Of a DNA stretch of 5,804 nt, positions 1 to 5,767 are shown one piece after another. The notes beneath the pieces are model-generated. The model was given only the letters and a program-made list of their open reading frames with translations. It did no database searches and was not told where the DNA came from. Origin of the DNA: Chitinophagaceae bacterium (lineage in GTDB: Bacteria; Bacteroidota; Bacteroidia; Chitinophagales; Chitinophagaceae); contig JANXWM010000756.1 in assembly GCA_025351145.1 (NCBI GenBank), positions 1-5,804 on the forward strand. The letters run 5' to 3'. Numbering within the stretch: the first letter of the stretch is position 1; every line of letters begins with the position of its first letter. The translations under genes and the position numbers were made by a program.

Positions 1-358
1 CAAATTCAAATGCAATATCACGATGTGCATACGTACCGCTTCCAAACCTTCCTGTTTTAGCTACTAAGCCAATACCGTTTGTTTTTTCAATCCATTTCTT
101 TACAGAAAGGGTAAACCTGTTCAGTCCTGCCTCCATCATAATTCCCCCGAATTCGGGGGAATTAAAATTGGCATTATTTATCTTTTCCCAGATGCCAAGA
201 AACTCAACTGTATTTTTATTACGTAGCCACTTTTCAATTAAAACAAGTCCATCCTCAAAACTTCTTGTCATATCGGTTAACGAAATATAGTCTTGATTAT
301 TTACTTCAATGATAGTAATAGGCTGTTCTTTTACAATTATTGTTTTACTTTTTGTCAA
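1..358 (-). CDS. KilA-N domain protein, N-terminal part (runs off the left edge)
   Basis: The first 119 codons of a minus-strand gene are present; the C-terminus lies outside the window. The translation contains YISLTDM (residues 24-30), EKWLRNKNTVEFLGIWEKIN (42-61), NSPEFGGI (66-73), EAGLNRF (76-82) and GRFGSGTYAHRDIAFEF (103-119). This is the pattern of the KilA-N domain, a DNA-binding fold found in phage proteins and in many solitary Bacteroidota genes. The cellular role of such solitary proteins is generally unknown. An in-frame TAA at 362-364 leaves the TTG at 356-358 as the most likely start; the next in-frame ATG is codon 30, inside the domain. There is no clear Shine-Dalgarno sequence. 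A perfect 26-nt palindrome lies within the frame at 139-164. The gene has no visible functional link to the hut genes. The family call is firm, the start less so. Confidence 0.85.
   Translation of the reverse strand, partial: MTKSKTIIVKEQPITIIEVNNQDYISLTDMTRSFEDGLVLIEKWLRNKNTVEFLGIWEKINNANFNSPEFGGIMMEAGLNRFTLSVKKWIEKTNGIGLVAKTGRFGSGTYAHRDIAFEF
139..164. repeat. Perfect 26-nt palindrome inside the KilA-N gene
   Basis: Each half is 13 nt; the left half reads TAATTCCCCCGAA and the right half is its exact reverse complement, centred on GAATTC at 149-154. On the minus strand it encodes the NSPEFGGI stretch of the KilA-N protein, so it is read through as coding sequence. It shares its TAATT/AATTA ends and CGAATTCG centre with the palindrome at 411-436, but the arms between differ. 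Confidence 0.9.
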
Positions 359-410
359 GTTTTAAACTTTTATTTTTGAAAATACAAAAAAGCTACCTGA
401 CTGGAATTTT

Positions 411-436
411 TAATTAGGTCGAATTCGACCTAATTA
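411..436. repeat. Perfect 26-nt palindrome upstream of the KilA-N gene
   Basis: The left half reads TAATTAGGTCGAA and the right half is its exact reverse complement, centred on GAATTC at 421-426. It lies in non-coding DNA about 50 nt upstream of the KilA-N start. It could be a binding site for a dimeric regulator, possibly the KilA-N protein itself, or a mobile palindromic element. The sequence shows only the symmetry. Confidence 0.9.
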
Positions 437-438
437 GA

Positions 439-470
439 TTTTAAACGCATTGAGTTCGATGCGTTTAAAA
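439..470. repeat. Hairpin with 12-bp stem, possible bidirectional terminator
   Basis: TTTTAAACGCAT (439-450) pairs perfectly with ATGCGTTTAAAA (459-470) around the 8-nt loop TGAGTTCG. The loop resembles the CGAATTCG centre of the palindromes at 139-164 and 411-436, so this may be a diverged relative. The A/T-rich stem ends give a T-tract after the hairpin on either strand, so it could stop hutU transcription before the KilA-N gene. The GC core is short and the terminator role is inference. Confidence 0.6.
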
Positions 471-536
471 ATAATGAGGTAAAGGTTATGAATCTGCGAC
501 CTTTAGAATTCATAAACACTGCTGCACATTGCCAAA

Positions 537-582
537 TAAAATTACCCAAAGTACAAGAGTGCGACGCAAGAGAAGCTTAATA
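537..582 (+). repeat. Dispersed repeat, copy A (inverted partner at 2402-2447)
   Basis: The core at 551-577 (starting GTACAAGAGTGCGACGCAAG) matches the reverse complement of 2408-2434 at 25 of 27 positions. The similarity extends with one gap through TAAAATT (537-543) on one side and into A/T-rich sequence on the other. It lies downstream of hutU in non-coding DNA. It resembles a short intergenic repeat family, but I cannot count its copies in the genome from here. Confidence 0.75.
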
Positions 583-644
583 GCAGCACTGTCTTCTGGC
601 TCATAATAATTATCTCTTGAGTTCGAATCTGCTCGAAACCCGAA

Positions 645-2351
645 CTACAATTTACTCCCCAAATCCAACCCATGCTCCTTTGCTGTTGCTATAGCCACAT
701 CATAACCCGCATCTGCATGGCGGATAACACCCATGCCGGGGTCGTTTCTTAACACACGTTTTAAACGTTGTTCGGCATCATCGGTTCCATCTGCAACAAT
801 CACCATTCCTGCATGTATGCTGTAACCCATACCCACACCACCACCATGATGCAGGCTTACCCAACTGGCACCACCCGCAGTGTTTACAAGCGCATTGAGA
901 ATGGGCCAGTCGGCCACGGCATCGCTGCCATCAAGCATTGCTTCTGTTTCTCTGTTAGGACTTGCAACACTTCCGGTATCCAAATGATCGCGACCAATAA
1001 CGATCGGTGCTTTTACTTTTCCAGTGCGAACGAGTTCATTGAATGCAAGACCAGCTTTTTCTCTTTCACCCTGGCCAAGCCAGCAAATACGTGCAGGTAA
1101 ACCCTGGAATGCAATTTTTTCTTTAGCGAGTTTTAACCAGCGATGCAGCGATTTATTTTCAGGGAAGAGCTTGGCAATTACTTCGTCGGTAACGGCAATA
1201 TCATTTGCATCGCCGCTTAATGCAGCCCAGCGAAACGGGCCCTTGCCTTCGCAAAACAACGGACGGATATATGCCGGAACAAAGCCGGGGAAATCGAAGC
1301 AGTGGCCGGGTTTAAAGTTTGTAGTTTGTGGTTTGTGAGTGGCCTCATACTCCTGTGCTCTTGCACGAATGTTATTGCCGTAATCGAAAGTAATAGCGCC
1401 TTTGTGCATCAGTTGTAACATGAGTTGTACATGCAGGTGCATACTTTCGTAACTGTGTTCAATGTATTGTGCAGGGTTTGCATTGCGTAAAATATTTGCC
1501 TGATCATTGTTCAATGTATGCGGCACATAACCAATCAATGGGTCATGCGCAGAGGTTTGATCGGTGAGTGTATCGGGAATGATGTCTCTTTGTATCAACC
1601 TGTCGAGCAGGTGCACTGCATTGCACAGCACGCCAATACTCTTAGATTCGCCTTCTCTGCGGTAATGCATGGCGGCATTTATCGCTTCATCAATGCTGGT
1701 ATATTTTTCGTCGAGGTATTTTGTTTCAATGCGTTTATCTATGCGCCATTCTTCTACTTCGGCAACAAGTGCCACGCCATCGTTCATCGTTATTGCCAAT
1801 GGCTGTGCGCCACCCATACCACCAAGCCCCGCAGTAACATTCAATGTACCTTTTAATGAGCTGCCAAAATGTTTATTGGCTATCGCTGCATAAGTTTCAT
1901 ACGTGCCTTGTACAATACCCTGCGAGCCAATGTATATCCAGCTTCCGGCAGTCATCTGTCCGTACATCATCAATCCTTTTTTTTCCAGTTCATCAAAGTG
2001 TTCCCATGTGGCCCATTTGGGAACAAGCTGCGAATTGGAGATCAAAATCCGTGGTGCATCTTTATGCGTTTTTAAAATACCAACAGGCTTGCCACTTTGC
2101 ACCAAAAGCGTTTCATCGTTCTCCAAAATTTTTAACGCCGCAATGATATTATCCAGCGCCTGGAAATTTCTTGCTGCTTTACCCCGACCGCCATACACAA
2201 TCAAATCATCAGGGCGTTCTGCTACTTCAGGGTTTAAATTATTGAGCAACATACGCAAGGCTGCTTCCTGAATCCAACCTTTGCAGGTGAGTGTTGTGCC
2301 GGTTGGGGTGGCGTATTTTACAGCATCATAATGTTTGTCTATCCGAACCAT
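645..2351 (-). CDS. hutU: Urocanate hydratase (urocanase)
   Basis: This cytoplasmic, NAD+-dependent enzyme converts urocanate to 4-imidazolone-5-propionate, the second step of histidine degradation. The NAD+ is tightly bound and acts as an electrophile in catalysis. The 568-residue protein shows the N-terminal block CKGWIQEAALRMLLNNL (23-39), YGGRGKAARN (53-62), the glycine-rich NAD-binding loop GLGGMGGAQP (175-184), the urocanase signature FQGLPARICW (415-424) with the conserved Cys423, GRDHLDTGSVASP (453-465) and HHGGGVGMG (501-509). The start is the ATG at 2349-2351. From memory, urocanases are usually near 557 residues. The excess of about 11 falls between NIR (327-329) and FDFPGF (352-357), where a 7-nt tandem repeat encodes HKPQTTNFK. 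It lies 104 nt downstream of the unrecognised gene, and I see no separate promoter, so it is probably read through from the marR promoter. All catalytic blocks look intact. Confidence 0.97.
   Translation of the reverse strand: MVRIDKHYDAVKYATPTGTTLTCKGWIQEAALRMLLNNLNPEVAERPDDLIVYGGRGKAARNFQALDNIIAALKILENDETLLVQSGKPVGILKTHKDAPRILISNSQLVPKWATWEHFDELEKKGLMMYGQMTAGSWIYIGSQGIVQGTYETYAAIANKHFGSSLKGTLNVTAGLGGMGGAQPLAITMNDGVALVAEVEEWRIDKRIETKYLDEKYTSIDEAINAAMHYRREGESKSIGVLCNAVHLLDRLIQRDIIPDTLTDQTSAHDPLIGYVPHTLNNDQANILRNANPAQYIEHSYESMHLHVQLMLQLMHKGAITFDYGNNIRARAQEYEATHKPQTTNFKPGHCFDFPGFVPAYIRPLFCEGKGPFRWAALSGDANDIAVTDEVIAKLFPENKSLHRWLKLAKEKIAFQGLPARICWLGQGEREKAGLAFNELVRTGKVKAPIVIGRDHLDTGSVASPNRETEAMLDGSDAVADWPILNALVNTAGGASWVSLHHGGGVGMGYSIHAGMVIVADGTDDAEQRLKRVLRNDPGMGVIRHADAGYDVAIATAKEHGLDLGSKL
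1310..1337 (-). repeat. Four-copy 7-nt tandem repeat inside hutU
   Basis: On the minus strand the units are CACAAAC, CACAAAC, TACAAAC and TTTAAAC: two perfect copies and two diverged ones. They encode residues 339-347 of HutU (HKPQTTNFK), in a loop between conserved blocks. Seven is not a multiple of three, so gain or loss of one unit would break the hutU frame. Confidence 0.85.
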
Positions 2352-2401
2352 GATGTATTATTTTGAGATGTTTGAATTTTTTGCACCAAACTTTGGAATA
2401 A

Positions 2402-2447
2402 ATATTTAGCTTTTCTTGCGTCGCACCCTTGTACGTTTGGAATTTTA
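2402..2447 (-). repeat. Dispersed repeat, copy B (inverted partner at 537-582)
   Basis: The core at 2408-2434 is the reverse complement of the copy A core with two mismatches. It fills most of the 104-nt gap between the unrecognised gene and hutU, starting 9 nt after the stop codon of the former. It is therefore probably part of the hut transcript, and it and copy A bracket hutU. Confidence 0.75.
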
Positions 2448-2455
2448 CTGAGCGA

Positions 2456-3658
2456 TTAAATCCAACCCAATTTTTTCCATTGCTTTACACTTGCTTTATC
2501 TGCCCCACATTTTATTATAATTTTGTCAAGCTCCCTTCCCTCCAATTCCATATCAACAGCAAAAGCTACAAAATCATTTGTAACTTTTATTTTATTGTCC
2601 AGTTTTGAAAGTGTTAGAATTCTCGCTACGTTCCTTAACATATTGGATGCCGCATTCCAGCTCTCTTTCTCATCAATCATCCTGCAAAATTCTGTAAATT
2701 CTTCTTCAATATTTTCGTCATTGACACTAATAAAATCTCCAGGTTGTGCCATAAATGGCCCTTCTTCATCTTTTACCCAATTTTTGAATTTTAGCGTGAC
2801 TGGAATTAATGAAGGCCAATAATTACTTACACTTCGGTAAGAAAGCTGCAAACAAAATAATGGGCTTTCAAAAGCCATTGCAAGCAATACTTCTATAATT
2901 CGATTTGCAATTTTTTGAGTTAAACTAATACTCAAATTTTTTAAAAAAGTGTTTTTTTCTGATTTGAAATATTTTATTCTATTTGGAAACCCATTTTTAT
3001 AAATTGTCTTTATTTCTTTTAGGTAACCTGAGTCATAGTAATTATACAAATCAATACAAGTGTATTGCCCATATCCAGAAGCTATTCCACAACAAAAAGC
3101 CTGTTTAATATTATTTTTTTCATACTCATATTCTTCTATAACCAAGTTTACTGATGAGTTATCAGTTATTATATTTTTAATCATTTCTTCTCTTGGTAAA
3201 GTAAGATAAGATTTATGAAAACCTGTCCCTCTTCCATTAATTCGAAATGATTGGAAAAATAATTTCTTACCATTATTTAATATAATTCTTTCTATAACTG
3301 AAGGAACACTAGTATTTACGCAAAACTCAACATACTCAACCAAATTATCTTCCTTTTTATAAAACCCAATCCAATCAATTTTATTCCATGAATGTTTTGC
3401 TCTGGATATAGTTGGAAAATTATTTTTATCAAGTCCATATTCATGATAATCGATTTTGTCATTTTTCTTTTCATCTAATAATTTTCCACCCGCTTTTATT
3501 TTTCCATATTTATAAGCGCTTACATCGAAACGATAAGATTCAGCATATCTAATTTTAACAGTTTTTGCTTCATAAAAAGAAAACTGATCTATCTCATCAA
3601 AAGCTTTTATCCATCTTTCGATTAATTCCTGTTTTGCTATTTGTAAACTTTCTCTCAT
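2456..3658 (-). CDS. Unrecognised 400-residue protein between hutH and hutU
   Basis: I do not recognise this protein. It starts with ATG at 3656-3658, only 10 nt after the hutH stop, and ends with TAA at 2456-2458. It lacks a signal peptide or clear membrane segment, so it is probably cytoplasmic. The N-terminal 240 residues are rich in Lys, Tyr, Asn, Ile and Phe. Residues 205-232 (YNYYDSGYLKEIKTIYKNG, then FPNRIKYFKS) faintly recall YwqK/MORN-like repeats, which are common in toxin-immunity and uncharacterised Bacteroidota proteins, but this is too weak for a call. Residues 310-345 are acidic and probably helical, and the end (GADKASVKQWKKLGWI) is basic. No histidine-pathway motif is visible; it is not HutI, HutG, HutF or a transporter. 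The gene is much more AT-rich than its neighbours (11 G/C in 60 at 2941-3000, against 31 in 60 at 1801-1860 within hutU), which suggests late acquisition. The long open frame supports a real gene. Confidence 0.75.
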   Translation of the reverse strand: MRESLQIAKQELIERWIKAFDEIDQFSFYEAKTVKIRYAESYRFDVSAYKYGKIKAGGKLLDEKKNDKIDYHEYGLDKNNFPTISRAKHSWNKIDWIGFYKKEDNLVEYVEFCVNTSVPSVIERIILNNGKKLFFQSFRINGRGTGFHKSYLTLPREEMIKNIITDNSSVNLVIEEYEYEKNNIKQAFCCGIASGYGQYTCIDLYNYYDSGYLKEIKTIYKNGFPNRIKYFKSEKNTFLKNLSISLTQKIANRIIEVLLAMAFESPLFCLQLSYRSVSNYWPSLIPVTLKFKNWVKDEEGPFMAQPGDFISVNDENIEEEFTEFCRMIDEKESWNAASNMLRNVARILTLSKLDNKIKVTNDFVAFAVDMELEGRELDKIIIKCGADKASVKQWKKLGWI

Positions 3659-3668
3659 GATAATTATT

Positions 3669-5168
3669 TTAATCCTCGCAAACCCAGGTTCTCACAAACG
3701 CCACTGCTTTTATCATATCATTATGCAACACACGGTCTTCTTCATTGAAGTTTACAATTTTTCTAAACACCGAAACCATCTCTTCAATTACAACCGAGCT
3801 TTTCAACGGCCTCCTGAAATCCAGTGCCTGTGCTGCGCTCAACAATTCTATAGCCAGCACTTTTTCCACATTATTTATTACACGCAAACATTTTGTTGCC
3901 GCATTGGCGCCCATACTTACATGATCTTCCTGGTTGTTGCTGCTGCTGATAGAATCTACACTTGCGGGTGTACACAATTGTTTGTTCTCGCTTACGATAC
4001 CTGCGGCTGTGTATTGCGGAATCATGAAGCCCGAATTTAATCCGGCTTCCTTTACAAGGAATAACGGCAAGCCTCTTTGTCCGCTGATGAGTTGATAGGT
4101 TCTTCTTTCACTGATGTTAGCAATTTCACTCATGGCAATGGCCAGGAAATCTAAATGCAAAGCCAATGGCTGGCCATGAAAATTGCCGCCACTTACAATC
4201 AGATCTTCATCAGGAAAAATATTGGGGTTATCAGTTACAGAATTTATTTCTATAAGAAAAATATTGAGCACATTTTCAAAAACATCTTTGGTAGCGCCGT
4301 GCACCTGCGGCGTGCAGCGGAAGGAATAAGGATCCTGTACCTGTTGTTTTTTTTGTGCACCAATTTCACTGCCTGCTAAATATTTTCTAAGCGTGGCGGC
4401 CGTTGTGCCCTGCCCTTTATGTGGACGTATCTTATGAATGGCTTCATGCAATGGTTCACTGATGCAACCAAATGCATCAAACGATAAAGCACAAATTATA
4501 TCAGCCATTTTCAAAAGCTGTTCAGATTTTTTTAAACAATACATACCATAAGCACTCATGAATTGAGTACCGTTAATGAGTGCCAAACCTTCTTTACTCT
4601 GAAGCTGAACGGGCTGCCAGTTTAATTCTTCTAATACGCTTTCAGCTTCACGTTTTACTCCTTTATAATAGACTTCTCCCAAGCCAATCAATGGCAAACT
4701 TAAATGGCTCAAAGGTGCCAAATCGCCGGAAGCACCTAATGAACCCTGCGTATAAATTACCGGCAGTACATCGTTGTTGTACATTTCCATTAAACGTTTT
4801 ACCGTATCTATCTGTACACCACTATGCCCATAGCTGAGGCTTTTTATTTTCAGCATCAGCATCACCTTTACAATATCCCGTGGCACTTCTTCGCCAAGGC
4901 CGCAGGCATGTGATTTAAGCAGGTTGTACTGCAGTTGTTCAATCTGATCTTTTCCGATTTTTACGTTCTGCAAAAAACCAAAGCCGGTGTTGATGCCGTA
5001 GAATAATTCATCTGAGCTGTCAACTTTCCTGTCAAGATATTCGCGGCATTTTGTAATGCGTTCATGTGCATCAAATGTGATGGAGACATGCTGATCAAAA
5101 TCCAGCAGGTTTTTAACCTGGTCAAAATGCAGCCAGTTCCTGTCTAAAGGCAAATAATTATAACTCAT
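3669..5168 (-). CDS. hutH: Histidine ammonia-lyase (histidase)
   Basis: This enzyme removes ammonia from L-histidine to give trans-urocanate, the first step of histidine degradation, using the MIO cofactor formed from an internal Ala-Ser-Gly. Numbered from the ATG at 5166-5168, the 499-residue protein has Tyr57 in YGINTGFG, His87 in KSHACGLG, the MIO triad Ala146-Ser147-Gly148 in GSLGASGDLAPLSHL, Asn199 in INGTQF, Tyr281 and Arg284 in QDPYSFRCTPQVHG, and Glu414 in NNQEDHVSMG. These correspond to the catalytic residues of Pseudomonas putida HAL. The Ser-His pair at 86-87 is the HAL-type selectivity switch, arguing against phenylalanine or tyrosine ammonia-lyase, as does hutU in the same operon. 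A TTG at 5175-5177 would add three residues, but the ATG is the likelier start, leaving 13 nt after marR. An 8-T run at 4347-4354 encodes part of AQKKQQ. The protein appears complete. Confidence 0.96.
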   Translation of the reverse strand: MSYNYLPLDRNWLHFDQVKNLLDFDQHVSITFDAHERITKCREYLDRKVDSSDELFYGINTGFGFLQNVKIGKDQIEQLQYNLLKSHACGLGEEVPRDIVKVMLMLKIKSLSYGHSGVQIDTVKRLMEMYNNDVLPVIYTQGSLGASGDLAPLSHLSLPLIGLGEVYYKGVKREAESVLEELNWQPVQLQSKEGLALINGTQFMSAYGMYCLKKSEQLLKMADIICALSFDAFGCISEPLHEAIHKIRPHKGQGTTAATLRKYLAGSEIGAQKKQQVQDPYSFRCTPQVHGATKDVFENVLNIFLIEINSVTDNPNIFPDEDLIVSGGNFHGQPLALHLDFLAIAMSEIANISERRTYQLISGQRGLPLFLVKEAGLNSGFMIPQYTAAGIVSENKQLCTPASVDSISSSNNQEDHVSMGANAATKCLRVINNVEKVLAIELLSAAQALDFRRPLKSSVVIEEMVSVFRKIVNFNEEDRVLHNDMIKAVAFVRTWVCED

Positions 5169-5181
5169 GGCGGACAATCGT

Positions 5182-5664
5182 TTATGATAGTTTTTTCTCT
5201 ACGCGTTTCAGCACGCTCTCTTTCTTCAAATTGTTTTCAAAGGCTGTTAATGCTTCCAGAAGTTTTTTGCTTTGGTTGCTTTCATTGGCCAGTTCGTCCA
5301 TGGCCTGCTGCAATGCCTGCCATACAGGCTCTATTTTTTTGAGTAACTTTTCTCCTTTGGCGGTAAATGTCACCGCTTTATGCCTTGCATCTTTTTTGGA
5401 AGTAATGGATTTTATAAATCCCTTTTCCTGGAGGCTGCTTACCATCTGGCTGGCGGCCGAATGCGATATAACCAGTTCATTTGAAATATGCCGGATAGAA
5501 ACTTCTTTGTTTTTCGAAAGAATGTAAAATACCGGGAACCATGAAGCATCGAACCCGATCTTTTGCTTTTTGTAGATACTGTTTACATCGCTGAGAAAAG
5601 ATTCACTCAGCCTTTTGAGGCGGCTGCCGAAGAAGAGGTAACCTATGTCCTGGTAAAAGTTCAT
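5182..5664 (-). CDS. MarR-family transcriptional regulator, likely controls the hut operon
   Basis: The 160-residue protein has the MarR layout: an N-terminal dimerisation helix (residues 1-30), a winged helix-turn-helix at about 54-105 with recognition helix SHSAASQMVSSLQEKGFI (67-84), a wing with the family's D-x-R pattern in KKDARHKAVTFTAKG (90-104), and C-terminal dimerisation helices to the end. MarR proteins bind inverted repeats as dimers and usually release DNA when a small, often aromatic, ligand binds. The gene is first in the operon, 13 nt before hutH, and a 2-nt-spaced inverted repeat lies 9 nt upstream of its ATG, so autoregulation together with the hut genes is likely. Urocanate or histidine as the ligand is inference; in other bacteria hut genes are governed by HutC (GntR family) or HutP. 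The start is the ATG at 5662-5664; no Shine-Dalgarno sequence is evident, as is usual in Bacteroidota. Confidence 0.93.
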   Translation of the reverse strand: MNFYQDIGYLFFGSRLKRLSESFLSDVNSIYKKQKIGFDASWFPVFYILSKNKEVSIRHISNELVISHSAASQMVSSLQEKGFIKSITSKKDARHKAVTFTAKGEKLLKKIEPVWQALQQAMDELANESNQSKKLLEALTAFENNLKKESVLKRVEKKLS

Positions 5665-5673
5665 AAAAAAATG

Positions 5674-5687
5674 TATAAGTGCTTATA
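5674..5687 (-). promoter_or_regulatory. Inverted-repeat operator, probable MarR binding site
   Basis: TATAAG (5674-5679) and CTTATA (5682-5687) form perfect 6-nt half-sites around a 2-nt spacer, a typical MarR operator geometry. The site lies 6 nt past the -7 element, at the expected transcription start, where a bound dimer would block initiation. It is 9 nt upstream of the marR ATG. Binding is inferred from position and symmetry. Confidence 0.65.
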
Positions 5688-5693
5688 TAATTT

Positions 5694-5724
5694 CAAAGGT
5701 AGAAATATTTTTGAAACGGGCAAA
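5694..5724 (-). promoter_or_regulatory. Bacteroidota-type promoter for the marR-hut operon
   Basis: On the minus strand TTTG (5721-5724) is followed after exactly 19 nt by TAccTTTG (5694-5701). This matches the Bacteroidota housekeeping promoter consensus of a -33 TTTG and a -7 TAnnTTTG. The start site would fall at about 5685-5690, giving a leader of roughly 25 nt before the marR ATG. I find no comparable match before hutH, the unrecognised gene or hutU. Confidence 0.75.
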
Positions 5725-5742
5725 TAAGTATTGACCTCACCC

Positions 5743-5767
5743 AAGCCCTCTCCTTTGGAGAGGGCTT
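5743..5767. repeat. GC-rich hairpin repeat, possible terminator of an upstream gene
   Basis: AAGCCCTCTCC (5743-5753) pairs perfectly with GGAGAGGGCTT (5757-5767) around a TTT loop: 11 bp, seven of them G-C. It is preceded by CCTCACCC, a combination I recall as a frequent intergenic repeat in Bacteroidota genomes. No long T-tract follows on either strand, so it is not a textbook intrinsic terminator, but it may end transcription from the gene to the right. Nothing identifiable lies between it and the window edge. Confidence 0.6.

Larger units (their letters stand above)
359..644. other. Gene-free, repeat-rich spacer between hutU and the KilA-N gene
   Basis: I see no convincing coding sequence here. 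The stretch holds the palindrome at 411-436, the hairpin at 439-470, overlapping inverted repeats at 480-515 (TAAAGGT with ACCTTTA, and TTATGAATCT with AGAATTCATAA), repeat copy A at 537-582, and a weak TTCGA/TCGAA hairpin at 622-637 just past the hutU stop. I find no good Bacteroidota-type promoter for the KilA-N gene. The density of inverted repeats suggests a spot that collects palindromic elements. Confidence 0.6.

Noticed and set aside
550..612. Minus-strand 20-codon frame, MSQKTVLLLSFSCVALLYFG
   Set aside because: It looks like a small hydrophobic peptide but overlaps repeat copy A, has no promoter or ribosome-binding signal, and its composition follows from the repeat.
614..637. tRNA-like T-loop motif GTTCGAATC near 621-629
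   Set aside because: Only two base pairs of the T stem form and no acceptor, D or anticodon arms can be built around it.
359..644. CRISPR array or integron-like attachment site in the repeat-rich spacer
   Set aside because: The repeats are inverted and not regularly spaced, with no spacers and no associated integrase or cas genes.
768..1338. Plus-strand open frames across hutU
   Set aside because: They are antisense shadows of a conserved gene; their translations are low-complexity (for example His/Thr runs) and resemble no family I know.
2386..2396. CCAAACTTTGG inverted repeat upstream of hutU as an operator or promoter
   Set aside because: The half-sites are only 5 nt, they do not match the TATAAG site before marR, and no -7 TAnnTTTG follows at a suitable distance.
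3657..4040. Plus-strand open frame of 127 codons across the 3' end of hutH
   Set aside because: It is antisense to the conserved C-terminal part of HutH and has no recognisable features.
5175..5177. TTG as start of hutH, three codons upstream of the ATG
   Set aside because: The ATG at 5166-5168 gives the usual HAL length and a normal operon spacing; nothing favours the TTG.
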